A stretch of 64,000 nt of DNA from Schistocephalus solidus (GCA_017591395.1 WEDG01000471.1:1-64000); one strand, 5' to 3'; numbered from the stretch's first letter, positions 48,480-59,850 are shown. The notes: generated from the sequence alone by a model not told the origin. A program made the numbers and translations.

Positions 48480-51000
48480 ATGGATAGAGGCTTTATTTGA
48501 GTACCCGGAAGGCACTGTCATTGGATAAAAATAAATTAAAACAAGCTCAAAATCGTGTACACTTAAGTTTGAATGGTAGCTCAGTTATTGGTGATGACAA
48601 GTGACACAAAGCAATATGGTCAAAAAATAGATAAAAGAGAAAAAAAGCAATATTTATCAGTAGAGTCCGTAAAGATATCTAGGCAACTACACTTATGAGG
48701 GCTGCCTAACTAGCTGACGGTAAAGGATCGTGATTAACAGAAATCTCACTGCGCGACCAATTAAACATTTCCTTGGTTACAAAGCGCCTTTCGCTGGACT
48801 TTGGGCCTCCGGACACGCTAGAACCGATCATGTCTCCACCAGCTTCTCCATCAGGCCAGTTTTTGGAAGAAGTCCCAGTTGGCAAGAGCTGCGGGCAGAT
48901 ATGCCTTTGGTTCCAACGGCATCTTGCCTGCGTCGTCAACTTGTTTCTTCCGGGTTTCGATCTGGATGGGAACAAATGTTCCCTCTCGATAGAAATACTA
49001 GCAGAAATCCACTGTTGGATTCTGCTGAGCAGTTGCACATCTGCTTTCGGCGTCCGCTTCATTACTCTGATTCCTCTCCACAGTTGCGCTGAAACGACAT
49101 TTCCTTTGCTTCGTCCATTTCACCCGCCTATAAGTAGCAACAGGTAGACCGGAAGCGGAATGTTATACTGGAACAAAGCACACACATGGAAATAAGCAAT
49201 TCCAAACTAATCCATTTTATGCTGTACCTTGAGTGCCCTACAACTGGTACTGTACTGCTAAGGGCTGAAGTAGAGGCTTGGCTTATGGTTGAAATGGTTG
49301 CCTTGCAAACCTCTGACCCTAATGTACTTAAAAAATAGAAAAAAAAGTGGAAAGATGCTTTGCAAAAACAGAACTTTCCAGTTCTAAACACGTACGCACT
49401 TACCTACTGTCTCGGATAATAAGAAGGAACATTTTTCTTTTACAGAAAAGCAGGTATTCCTCCGCTTATGTTCTTCATAGGACTTACGTAATACTACGAA
49501 GATGATGCATAGTATTAAGTAAAACATCTTCGGCTGACCACTGGTAATGAATGGTCAGCTCTGCAGAGGTAATCGATTTTGCGGTCGGATTTGAATTGTC
49601 TATCTTCGATCGACCGAGCTAGCTGTGGTAGCACAGCACGCATCCAGCATGTGATTTGAGCCAAAGGGGCCTATTTTGCATGATTCAGTCTCGGTTGAAA
49701 GGATATGAGATCTTCTGTCACTCTGAGAGCAAACCACTGGCATTGCTGTCAGCACTGTCTACCTGCAACGTCACAGACTTAAATTCACTTCTAACTGCAA
49801 TATGCATCCCAAAAGTTATTTGACTATGCAGTGAAAATTAAAGGTAGAGTTTGTTCTGCTCGTGAATGGGCTCGGAGAAGTGTTGCGCAGCTGGTTCATC
49901 CTGCGAGTAGAGTGGACTAAAATATAGTCAGAATTTACCATTTGGACTTCGATTGCAGGGTAAAAACTGCAGACTACTTCAAGTGGTGTGTTCTAATTGA
50001 CGCGTGAGATTGCACTGAATACTTGAGGGGCTGACCTACTCGGAGGTGACTTGTATTAGAGAACACAAGAAGTGAGATTCCACACGATTTTGTGGTTCCA
50101 ATCGTTAACGCTGATGGTCTTGCACTTTTTTGTTCCTCGATTTGTCAGACCTGCCGGCGTTTGCAGGCATACCTTGAACGAAAAGTCAGATAGTCAGGCA
50201 TTCAGTGCAGTGATTACATACTTTTCAAATAAACAGCGAAATGGGCTAGATTTGTGTGAGGAGGCTGAAAGGCCGGGTAAGCTCTGTTGATTATAATTAG
50301 ACAGTAGTCAATATGTTATCTTCATCGGGCCTCCAGTCGCTCACGAATATTACTCCAAATTCGATATTCAAGATTGAATATCTATGGAAACTGCAGATGC
50401 GGCAGAACACTTTGAAGTCTGCCAAAGTTCCGGCAATAAGGGACTGAGCCATAGACGAAAAATTTCCAAACTGATGCTGATAGCATTCTGTACATTTCAC
50501 AATGCGAGTGGCGGGCGAGCAGCGTTCGTGTCACCAGGGAGCTCACTGACTGCATCAGAACAATGCATCACAGCAGACTTTGTCGCAAAGGATAAAATGC
50601 ATTATTGCCCTGCAAAGCCCGCATTTTTTCAATTCGTTTAAAATCTCTTATGATTAATTTAACTCTCCGGACCATGCGCTGATGTAGTTTCGAAAGCCAT
50701 TGGCAATCTTTTTCAAATTTCAGCTCCTTCCATGACCTAGGTCACATGCTCTATGGAATGGTATTTATGCAGTCCGCAATAACTCATACTGTCCATAGAG
50801 TTGTTTATTTAGTCACAGGTAAGTAGTTGAATGTCTTTGTACGCTGCCCATACATTCGACGATGAGCTGGGAATAATAAACGCTATTTTGATTCCAGAGA
50901 ATTTAAGCCCATTCTAAGTAACTTTCCTAGGTTGCCCGTTTTTTAATATGCATGAAACTGAGAAGGCCACGAGATCACGGTAACCATGGGTTCGCTCTCC
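48480..51000. other. No gene recognised
   Basis: Overlapping frames on both strands at 48706-49147 (118-124 codons) show no domain I know. The remainder to 51000 is AT-rich with short frames only. Confidence 0.45.
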
Positions 51001-51006
51001 TGACAT

Positions 51007-51660
51007 TTAAGAAGCAAACACGTTTCCATAATCGAAGGTGATTTTAGAACAGCTTCTAAGAGTATTAAAAGGGTTACGCCTTTGCTGGCAAGAATGCATA
51101 CGTTGAAACTTTTCGAGGACAAAGGTTTCTCCCATCACCTCTTCTTGGGTGACGTTATTTTTCTCTGCAATATGGAGTCCTCGCAATTTGTTCAGAAATT
51201 CTACAGAGTTTTCGATAGAGGTTTCACAATCCATTTTGCAATGGATGTAACTTGTCGAATAGCCACGCGCATACATGAACATCAATTGGCAGTAAGGAGG
51301 CGAGACCACTTGTCTCCAGTTGCCATGCATACGCTAGAAACTGGACACAACTTTGCCTGGGACAAAACCCGCATTGTTGCCTCCTGCCAGCTAAGAAAGG
51401 CCGAGAATTTTTAGAGGCCAATTTCTCAGATAACTCATGCATCAACTGACACATCGAGTTGGACCACGTATACGGCAACCTGAAAGAAAGCGGGAAGATA
51501 CGAGAGCCAATCCAAATGGAAATAGACCCCAAATGACAACAATTGGCAGGAATGACGAAGCGATATTGATTTTTTTTCCGGCACGTTTTAAATTTTAACT
51601 GTTTTTTTTTGCACACTTACCACAAGTCTGACGACGACCTTGGGTACCAGCGTCGAAAAT
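51007..51660. pseudogene. PLE F: truncated copy with inverted RT piece upstream of PLE G
   Basis: 51007-51240 on the minus strand encodes an RT scrap (ENSVEFLNKLRGLHIAEKNN) matching PLE G. From about 51245 the orientation flips and the plus strand encodes the end of a GIY-YIG domain (RIHEHQLAVRRRDHLSPVAM, HTLETGHNFAWDKTRIVASC) and the 3'-untranslated motif at 51626-51650. The plus part is nearly identical to PLE G at 53830-54200, so F and G form a head-to-tail partial dimer, typical of PLE insertions. Confidence 0.82.
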
Positions 51661-51666
51661 TCACAT
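51626..51666 (+). ncRNA. PLE 3' motif, hammerhead-like (copy F)
   Basis: CTGACGA, one extra base, stem II GAC/GTC around a CTTGGGTACCAGC loop, GAAA, then AATTC with a possible cut after the C. Stem I is only GT/AC. It is in the same position as the copy at 54190-54235. Confidence 0.45.
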
Positions 51667-51849
51667 AATGAAGTTACCTATTAGTTCCAAAAGTATGTCT
51701 TTGCTTCGAATTATACTTCTTGGGATGCCTATTCCCAATTGATACGTATGACTTATGATCGCGAAGTTTTGCTACAATCTAGACGATGGGAAAAGTGTGC
51801 AATACGCGAAAATCTTACGTAGTAACAGTTATCGTTTTTACATCGATGC

Positions 51850-54110
51850 CGAAAAATGAAGATTTTGCCGAAGTCTATCCAAATTAAACCTGCCATAAGA
51901 ACTACCCAAAGATATCAGATTGCAAATTGTTACGGACAAAGCATGCTCAGCGCGTTCATTTCAAATGCTCACTACAGACTACAGAAATTCAAAACTTCTA
52001 AAGAGCAATATATGCAGTTTTCTCGAGATAAACTTCCTTGACACTTATTTCAATCTCTAAACGAGACGATTACCTGTGTTGCCGACATTGAACGACAGAA
52101 GAAGAGAGAGGCTTTGGACAAGAAATGGATGACTATTTCCCATAGATTTTACACGAATCAAAATCAGTCAACAAATGTTGTAAACTTGTCATCCAGAAGC
52201 CTCACAATAACCGAAGAACGAATAATTTCTAGAGGAATGAAATACAATCTTTCTGATTCAAAATACCTAGATTTCCTTGCGAATTTTGAGTCCATCATTT
52301 CAGCAGAATCTTTAACAGACGAGGAACGCTTCACAATACGGAATAGCACTGTACATGCCTTAAGGAACCGACATCCTTTTTCAACCCTATCACACGAAGA
52401 GATGAAGGCATTAAAAACTTTAAAAACCGATTAAAACATCGTCATCCTACCTGCAGATAAAGGAGGTTCAACAGCCATTATGAACAAGGTGGACTACGAT
52501 GAGAAGATGCTGTCATTGTTACAAGATAGTTCAACCTATAAACTTCTTAACGCGGATCCTACAAAAACGCAGAATTCAACTATTGAAAGGGTGTTAAAGC
52601 GTCTTACAGGGAAGAAGCAAATATCAGAAGATATTGCCAAGTCCCTAAGACAAACTGAACCGACCATAGCTAAAATCTACGGATTACCTAAGGGTTCAAA
52701 AAGCCGAAGTACCATTACGACCGATAGTATCATTGATTGGTGCACCCAATAATAAAATTTCTTAGTGGCTATTCCACAAGTTACATCCATTGAAAAGGGA
52801 TTGTGAAACTTATATCGAAAACTGTAGAATTTCTGAACAAATTGCGAGGACTCCAGATCGCAGAAGATGAAATAATTGTATATTTCGATGTTTCTCTCTT
52901 TTCACATGCATAACAATAGATTTGGCAAGGCGATACACAGAAGAATTACTGCAGTCTTATGACATGGATGTTTCTGTATCTGCCTTACTGTAACTCTTGT
53001 ATCTATGTCTGGAAACGAATTTTTCCTTCTCACAAGGATACTACAAACAGCTAAAGGGAGCCCCTATGGGTTCACCCATCTCCGGCTTCTTGGCTGAAGT
53101 AACTATGCAAAAATTAGAAGCTACAGCCTTACCACTAATTAACCCCAAATTATGGGTTCGCTACGTGGGTGACACGTTTGTTATCGTAAAAAAGGATCAA
53201 CTAGAAAGGCTGCATAGCATTATAAACTCAACATTACCAGGTATCACCTTCACGCTCAAAAGAGAAGTTGACAGTAAACTCCCATATCTTGACGTCCTCG
53301 TACAGCGAAAGACTGACGGGACATTTCAAACATCGATTTACCGCAAGGAAGCTTATGCGGAAATCATCATGCATTACCATAGCAACCACCCTATTGCTCA
53401 CAAGCGGAGTACTGTTAACAGCTTACTCAATCGAGCTAAAACGCACTGTTCTGATAATGAACTCTACCAAATCGAACTCAGTTATTTATTCAAACTATTT
53501 TTCAGAAATGGTTATCTAAGAGAATTTATACATCGATGCATGAGACGACTGAAGTAAAAAGAAAAAGGAAAAGACAAGGAACTAGATTGTTTCGGTCAAG
53601 CGCCCAAATCAACGAACTGGCAAACACTTCCGTACATCAAGAATGTGTCTGAACTCGTTGAAAGGCACCTGCGGAAACATCAAATCCAAAAGGCACACAA
53701 AACAACGAATACATTACGAAATCAGTTTGTACACCCTAAGGATAGGGTTGGCTATTTAGATAAAAAAGAAGTCGTATACAAGATACCATGTCACAGGTGC
53801 AATTCGGTGTACAGGAAAGTAAGCCTCCACGCGCTTACATGAACATCAATTGGCAGTAAGGAGGCGAGACCACTTGTCTCAAGTTGCCATGCACACGCTA
53901 GAAACTGGACACAAATTTGCCTGGGACAAAACCCGTATTGTTGCCTCCTGTCCATCTAAGAAAGGCCGAGAAATTTTAGAGGCCATTTTCTCAGATAACT
54001 CACGCATCAACCGACACATCAAATTGGAACATGTATACGGCAACCTGAAAGAAATCGGGAAGATGCGAGAGCCAATCCAAATGGAAATAGACCCCAAATG
54101 ACAACAATTG
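51850..54110 (+). pseudogene. PLE G: near full-length Penelope-like element
   Basis: The N-terminal region begins near 51856 (KILPKSIQIKPAIRTTQRYQ). 52114-52434 carries YNLSDSKYLDFLANFESIIS and ERFTIRNSTVHALRN. 52440 onward gives LPADKGGSTAIMNKVDYDEK and AKIYGLPKGSKS. The RT centre (52750-53000) is shifted and includes CISLFSH-like remnants. 52997-53557 holds YYKQLKGAPMGSPISGFLAE, WVRYVGDTFVIVKK (YVDD changed to YVGD), LPYLDVLVQRKTDGT and NHPIAHKRSTVNSLL. 53645-54101 is the GIY-YIG domain; its tyrosine/glycine motif is damaged (SVYRKVS). It is the longest PLE here, with several stops and a lost catalytic Asp. Confidence 0.9.
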
Positions 54111-54189
54111 GCAAGGATGACTAAGAGATATCGATTTTTTCCTGCACGTTTTAAATTTTAACGGTTTTTATTGCACACTTACTACAAGT

Positions 54190-54236
54190 CTGACGATGAC
54201 CTGTGGTACCAGCGTTGAAAATTTACATAATAAAGT
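54190..54236 (+). ncRNA. PLE 3' motif, hammerhead-like (copy G)
   Basis: CTGACGA, one extra T, stem II GAC/GTT around CTGTGGTACCAGC, then GAAA and AATTT followed by ACATAATAAAG. It is equivalent to the copies at 43091 and 51626. Confidence 0.45.
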
Positions 54237-54374
54237 TACCTATTGTTTCCCAAAGTACGTCTTTGCTTCGAAATATATAGATTTATATAAGGAAATAAAA
54301 GTTAAGGCAATCTCTCGGGAAGAAGATTTCTTCATCTGAAGTTTCATACGCAACCTCTGTGATAGACAACATCT

Positions 54375-54640
54375 TTAAATAATTCTTTCGTGCTCACTTG
54401 TGATATGTCCATCCATTTCCCTGCTCATTGGTGCTGAGACACGCGTAATTATCCCTAGTAACGTTTCGAAAACATTTGTAGAAATTCGATTGTGGAAAAA
54501 GGACATGTGTTGCTCTTTGCGTTCATGGACTTTTCGAAGACCGTGGATTTTATAGATTTTATTGCAGGTTTTTACTCGTACTGACTTCAGTAGAATCTTG
54601 CTACTTCGGGGTTGGTGTAGGATGGACAACTGCCTACGTG
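54375..54640 (-). pseudogene. N-terminal fragment of another PLE
   Basis: The minus frame (KILLKSVRVKTCNKIYKIHG, then VHERKEQHMSFFHNRIS) is related to the N-terminal region of PLE G (KILPKSIQIK, then SKEQYMQFSRDKLP). Only this part is present; it is placed 3' of and opposite to PLE G. Confidence 0.65.
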
Positions 54641-55094
54641 TTAAACTTTAATGAATTGCACATTTATCTATCTTCGAGGATATAGCAACAAAATATGTTT
54701 GAAATTCACACGTATGTAATGAAATATCGGCATCCCAAGAAATTTGTTGGCATTAGTTAGAGGTAACGTTTAGACTAATATCTCAAGTTGTCTTCAGATG
54801 AAGCAGAGATATACACAAAATAAAAAGCTATATACTCGGAGGTCGTTTTATATGTAGGGAGCAACCATCTTGTGTCTCATACACAGACAAGGAGTTCAGA
54901 CGAGACATGCAATAGGAGGCACATCGGTTAAGATGCCAATTACAAAATTATCAAGATCAAGTGGAAGCATAAACAGCCTTTCTTGACCACATAACTGAAT
55001 GCAGCCAACGCCATTTGGCTTAAACCTGAGCCAACCACAGAATCCTTTGTTAGGCATTGTTTAAAGTTAACTTTTTTGTGTAATACTGCCATAT

Positions 55095-55165
55095 TTCTGA
55101 AGACGAAGTGGGGCACCGGAGTCGAAAATTTACATGATACATTTATTTTGCTCCCGAAGAACTTC
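55095..55165 (+). repeat. Solo PLE 3' end
   Basis: CTGAAGA followed by CGAAGTGGGGCACCGGAGTC, GAAA and ATTTACATGATAC reproduces the PLE 3' motif, and the following TTTATTTTGCTCCC also matches other copies. No GIY-YIG coding sequence precedes it. Confidence 0.55.
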
Positions 55166-55202
55166 AGTTTACTCTTATTTAATTTCTCAAGATACTGATA
55201 TT

Positions 55203-55204
<2 letters not shown>

Positions 55205-55242
<38 letters not shown>

Positions 55243-55441
55243 GTATGACTGGCTGATGACGGCTAATAAGCCAGAAATGGCCATTCCGGTCTCCCTTGTC
55301 TTTGTCGGTTCCACGTTAACAACATATGCTACATGTCGCTATGCGACCGTCTGCGAGGGCTCTAGTCTGAGCTCCAGGGCACAACGGAACATACATGTTC
55401 CTCGCTAGATTGCGAGCAACATTCTATCATATATATATATG

Positions 55442-55487
<46 letters not shown>

Positions 55488-55489
55488 TA

Positions 55490-55539
<50 letters not shown>

Positions 55540-55545
55540 TATATG
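55205..55545. repeat. SINE body between two (TA)n tracts
   Basis: TA tracts at about 55208-55240 and 55429-55545 bracket a headless plus-strand SINE body (55241-55415). Its hammerhead-like core is 55247-55291, with intact CTGATGA, GAAA, the ATGGCCAT palindrome and CCGGTC. Confidence 0.85.
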
Positions 55546-56332
55546 ATATGAGTAGTGGTCATCGATTGTTGTATAGTAACATGATAGCTGTTGAGCTTCA
55601 CAGATTTCAGCCTGCAGAGTGCGTATATGACTGTAGCGATACGCGACATGATGACATGGAACCGACAATATTTGCTGGGGTAGTTAAAACATGCATCTAA
55701 TCGGTCAGTGGTAATAATCCTCCGGTAGACTCCAGTAGGTCGAGACGTGAAACTCATTACGAGGCCAGTGACTAGCGATAGATGAGCGCGTCTACCTGTA
55801 TGAACATGAAACTGCAGTGTTCGGGAGTCAGATTGCGCGTAGGCGATCGCATAGACGCAGATATAGAATGGAACTGACAAGTCGGATATTTCTGATACAT
55901 AACAGCTCAGCTTTATGTCTATCAGTGCGACGCACCTGCATTGAGATCTGAGCGAGTCTGAGTTACGGGTTCGCCAGTTTGTCGAGCGATCGGGAATAGG
56001 CATGATGTGGTCAGATATCAGCGTATGAACATGCATATCTGTTTCAGAATTGAGAGCCTTTCGGCGGTCGCATAGCGACGTCAGCATTCCATCTCCATTC
56101 CATCATATGCTGCACGTCGCTATGCGACCGCCTGCGAGGGCTCTAGTCTGAGCTCCAGGGCACAACGGAACATGCATGTTCCTTAAGCAGATCGGTGAGC
56201 CCCACACTATCATCATATTCCCGATCACAACCGACAAAACAACGAGCCCGTGGCTCAATGGTAGAGCGTTCGACTCAAATACCAAAGGTCGCGGGTTCGA
56301 ATCCCAGGTGTGCCACACTTGGGATTGGGTAT

Positions 56333-56377
56333 GACTGGCTGATGACGGCTAATAAGCCAGAAATGGCCATTCCGGTC
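56333..56377 (+). ncRNA. Hammerhead-like motif of the SINE, unit 1
   Basis: GACTGG (56333-56338) precedes CTGATGA (56339-56345). Stem II is GGC/GCC with a TAATAA loop and a non-canonical C-A closing position. GAAA is at 56360-56363. The palindrome ATGGCCAT supplies a minimal stem III, with predicted cut after 56371 (ATT), and CCGGTC (56372-56377) pairs fully with GACTGG through one G-U. A distal GGG/CCC pairing could extend stem I. The competing hairpin CTGGC/GCCAG could block the fold. Confidence 0.6.
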
Positions 56378-56638
56378 TCCCCTTTGTCTTTGTCGGTTCC
56401 ATTCCATCATATGCTACACGTCGCTATGCGACTGCCTGCGAGGGCTCTAGTCTGAGCTCCAGGGCACAACGGAACATGCATGTTCCTTAAGCAGATCGGT
56501 GAGCCCCCACACTATCATCATATTCCCGATCACAACCGACAAAACAACGAGCCCGTGGCTCAAATGGTAGAGCGTTCGACTCAAATACCAAAGGTCGCGG
56601 GTTCGAATCCCAGGTGTGCCACACTTGGGATTGGGTAT

Positions 56639-56683
56639 GACTGGCTGATGACGGCTAATAAGCCAGAAATGGCCATTCCGGTC
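56639..56683 (+). ncRNA. Hammerhead-like motif of the SINE, unit 2
   Basis: Identical core to unit 1 (CTGATGA at 56645-56651, GAAA, ATGGCCAT, CCGGTC). Confidence 0.55.
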
Positions 56684-56942
56684 TCCCCTTGTCTTTGTCG
56701 GTTCCATTCCATCATATGCTACACGTCGCTATGCGACCGCCTGCGAGGGCTCTAGTCTGAGCTCCAGGGCACAACGGAACATGCATGTTCCTTAAGCAGA
56801 TCGGTGAGCCCCACACTATCATCATATTCCCCGATCACAACCGACAAAACAACGAGCCCGTGGCTCAATGGTAGAGCGTTCGACCCAAATACCAAAGGTC
56901 GCGGGTTCGAATCCCAGGTGTGCCACACTTGGGATTGGGTAT

Positions 56943-56988
56943 GACTGGCTGATGACGGCTAATAAGCCAGAAAATGGCCATTCCGGTC
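56943..56988 (+). ncRNA. Hammerhead-like motif of the SINE, unit 3 (extra A)
   Basis: As unit 1, but GAAA has become GAAAA, adding a base at the core/stem-III junction, which may disturb folding. Confidence 0.5.
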
Positions 56989-57247
56989 TCCCCTTGTCTT
57001 TGTCGGTTCCATTCCATCATATGCTACACGTCGCTATGCGACCGCCTGCGAGGGCTCTAGTCTGAGCTCCAGGGCACAACGGAACATGCATGTTCCTTAA
57101 GCAGATCGGTGAGCCCCACACTATCATCATATTCCCGATCACAACCGACAAAAACAACGAGCCCGTGGCTCAATGGTAGAGCGTTCGACTCAAATACCAA
57201 AGGTCGCGGGTTCGAATCCCAGGTGTGCCACACTTGGGATTGGGTAT

Positions 57248-57292
57248 GACTGGCTGATGACGGCTAATAAGCCAGAAATGGCCATTCCGGTC
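57248..57292 (+). ncRNA. Hammerhead-like motif of the SINE, unit 4
   Basis: Identical core to unit 1. Confidence 0.55.
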
Positions 57293-57552
57293 TCCCCTTT
57301 GTCTTTGTCGGTTCCATTCCATCATATGCTACACGTCGCTATGCGACCGCCTGCGAGGGCTCTAGTCTGAGCTCCAGGGCACAACGGAACATGCATGTTC
57401 CTTAAGCAGATCGGTGAGCCCCACACTATCATCATATTCCCGATCACAACCGACAAAAACAACGAGCCCGTGGCTCAATGGTAGAGCGTTCGACCCAAAT
57501 ACCAAAGGTCGTGGGTTCGAATCCCAGGTGTGCCACACTTGGGATTGGGTAT

Positions 57553-57597
57553 GACTGGCTGATGACGGCTAATAAGCCAGAAATGGCCATTCCGGTC
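57553..57597 (+). ncRNA. Hammerhead-like motif of the SINE, unit 5
   Basis: Identical core to unit 1. The unit tail is replaced right after TTCCATTCCA by a (TA)n tract and a ~354-bp hammerhead repeat. Confidence 0.55.
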
Positions 57598-57623
57598 TCC
57601 CCTTTGTCTTTGTCGGTTCCATT

Positions 57624-57679
<56 letters not shown>

Positions 57680-57683
<4 letters not shown>

Positions 57684-58065
57684 CAGATTTTTATGCCGTA
57701 CTTCCGACATACGTACTAGCTTAAATCCCAGACACGTGTTTCACCGAATATTCTGCTGCTGCGTGACGCAGCAACGAGGGGTTCGGCTCCTCAGTGGCCC
57801 CCCAGCGTTCTCTATGCGGTTTCTGGTATATGGACTCCAGGGAATAATCAAGGAAATAATTTCTGAAATTATTAAGTGCAGGACATGGAGTCAGATGATT
57901 CGGACATGACGTTTTAGGGTCAGACCCGAATTTTTAATGAACATTTGGGTCGAAAACAATCAACCACTGGGGAATAACCACGTAATGCCCATTCTACAAA
58001 CAAGTAGTACATCAAGTAGTATGAATTTTATTTTGCACAGATATTATATTTTATTATATATATAT
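57680..58065 (-). repeat. ~354-bp hammerhead repeat, single copy
   Basis: Same family as 1-1085, with the same block order (GCCGTACTTCC, CCAGACACGTGTTTC, TATGCGGTTTCTGG, GGTCAGACCCG, CAATCAACCACTG). It follows a TA tract and a SINE array and is followed by another SINE. Confidence 0.85.
57726..57800 (-). ncRNA. Hammerhead ribozyme motif, ~354-bp repeat
   Basis: CTGAGGA core (57788-57794, minus), stem II GCCGAA/TTCGGT with compensating differences from the copy at 163-237, GAAA, palindromic ACACGTGT, GUC site (cut between 57731 and 57730). Stem I is short (CCA/TGG). Confidence 0.75.
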
Positions 58066-58067
58066 TA

Positions 58068-58312
58068 TATGGTCGCGGGTTCGAATACCAGGTGTGCCAC
58101 ACTTGGGATTGGGTATGACTGTCTGATGACTACTTATAAGCCAGAAATGGCCATTCCGGTCTCCCTTGTCATTGTCGGTTCCATTTCATCAGATGCTACA
58201 CGTCGCTATGCGACTGCCTACGAGAGCTCTTGTCTGAGCTCCAGGGCACAACGGAACATACATGTTCCTTAAGCAGATCGGTGATCCCCACACTATCATA
58301 TATATATATATA
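58068..58312 (+). repeat. SINE, partial head and body, ending in (TA)n
   Basis: It begins within the B box (GGTCGCGGGTTCGAATACC). The core is mutated (CTGTCTGATGACTACTTATA), so stem II is lost. A TA tract ends it at 58312. Confidence 0.8.
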
Positions 58313-59850
58313 GTAAAGACGAAATTCTTTGGGAAAAAAATAGAAACTTTAATGCGTTATTTTCGAGACTGATCCCCATGCTCGTCGTCAGACTACGGAC
58401 AGTGTACAGGAACAATTAATTAATTAACCGTGTTTAACAAAGGATTCTGAGGTTGGGCGAACTCCGAACAAATAGGCGTTGAGTGTATTCTGTCATCTCG
58501 TCGTGATTGGTTTTGCACGTTTGAATTTTTCTTTAAAGATTTTGTGTGGGGCATCCAAATCGATCTGCCGGTTGATGCATGTCTCATCTGAGTGCATTGC
58601 TTAGAGGAATTCATGGCCTTTTCTGATTGGGCAGATGCCAACAGTCCGTGTTTTCGCCCATGCAAATTTATGTCCTGTTTCCACTGTATGCTTAGCCACT
58701 TGGTTTAACTGGTCTCGTCTTCTAACCGCCAACTGATGTTCGTGTAGGCGGGTTGAGACAGATTTTCCAGTTTGGCCACAATAAACGGCATTACAACTGG
58801 AATATGGAATTATGTAGACAACACTTTTTTTATTCAGGTATCTAACCCTCTCCTTAGGTTGTAAAAGCTGTGAGCGTAAAGTAGATGTAAGGGTGGTGTG
58901 CTACTTGTATATGGTGTTTTCCAAGCTGTCTTTCGACAAATCTAATACATTTTTAATGTATGGGAGAGTTCGCAAGGTCATTGTTTTGGGTGCCTTGGTG
59001 GCCGTGTTGTTTAAAATACCTTTCTGTTTGGATTCTGCCACTTCAGACATCAATGCAAGAAGTCACGCGGTATCCATTTTTAGAGAACAAGTTAAAGAGT
59101 TATTTCATTTCTGCTCGATAACGTTCTTCATCAGAACAGTGTGTTTTGACCCGATTTAGGAGGCTGTTAACAGAACTTCTTTTGTGAGAGATAGGATGAT
59201 TACTCTCAAAGTGTAGGATGACCTCAGAATATGTTTCTTTGCGGTAAACTGAGATGTGGAGTGATCCATCAGTTTTCCGATGTACGAGGACATCCAGAAA
59301 TGGGAGTTGTCCATCAGCTTCCGTCTCGGACGTGAATTCAATTCCTCGAAGTGTTGAGTTTAGATTTTTGTGGAACAGGTCAAACAGTTCTTTCTTGACG
59401 ATGATTAATGTATCATCAACGTATCGCAACCACAATTTTGGTTTAACCACAGGAGGAGCTATCGGTTCCAATTTCTGCATTACAACTTCGGTCCTATAGC
59501 CGGATATGGGCGACGCCATAGTGGCCCCTTTAAGTTGTTGATAGTATTGGCCGGAGAAGGAAAAGTTGGTTTTAGACAAAGGTCTAGAAGTTGGAGTAAA
59601 ACATCAGCAGGTACATCAGTGACGTAGGCGTGGAGTAGTTCTTCGGTGCATGATCTCGCTAAATCAAGGGGGACCGAGGTGAAAAGCGACACCACATCGA
59701 ATGAAACCATTACCTCGTCAGGTATAACTGTGATTCCTTTTAGTTTGTCTAGAAAACTTTTTGAATCTTCAATGGAGGATTCAGAGTTCTTTGTAAGTGG
59801 ATGTAGCTGGTGAAATAACCACTTTAAAATTTTATAATTCGGTTCATCGA
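58313..59850 (-). pseudogene. PLE H1: Penelope-like element, RT plus GIY-YIG
   Basis: On the minus strand, 59480-59850 encodes KILKWLFHQLHPLTKNSESS, VMVSFDVVSLFTSVPLDLAR. After a frameshift near 59500-59560, 59100-59579 encodes YYQQLKGATMASPISGY, LWLRYVDDTLIIVKK with an intact YVDD box, LPFLDVLVHRKTDGSLHIS and NHPISHKRSSVNSLLNR. 58550-58870 carries the GIY-YIG region (NAVYCGQTGKSVSTRLHEHQ) with a stop at the EFL*AMHSDE position. It is 5'-truncated at PLE H2. A 3' motif with GAG/CTC stem II lies at 58350-58392. Confidence 0.88.
58350..58394 (-). ncRNA. PLE 3' motif, hammerhead-like (copy H1)
   Basis: Minus strand CTGACGA, one extra C, stem II GAG/CTC, GAAA. Compared with copy F (GAC/GTC), both sides of the third pair differ, so pairing is kept. 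The following AATAACG lacks the AATTT of other copies, so no cleavage site is apparent. Confidence 0.45.

Larger units (their letters stand above)
56095..57627 (+). repeat. SINE tandem array, five heads at a 305-bp period
   Basis: tRNA-like heads (GAGCCCGTGGCTCAATGG) start at 56244, 56549, 56854, 57159 and 57464, exactly 305 bp apart although units differ by compensating single-base indels. Each unit is: head with A and B boxes, hammerhead-like body, tail (TGCTACACGTCGCTATGCGA through CCCACACTATCATC), then the next head. Near identity means the array is young or homogenised. The monomer length and pol III head plus ribozyme layout resemble SM-alpha of schistosomes. The array ends in a (TA)n tract at 57627-57679. 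Confidence 0.95.

Noticed and set aside
56244..57535. Five tRNA genes
   Set aside because: A and B boxes and a T arm are present, but the acceptor and anticodon stems do not pair and each copy is embedded in an identical repeat unit, so they are SINE heads.
56095..57627. CRISPR array
   Set aside because: The repeats are 305 bp with no variable spacers, in a eukaryotic context.
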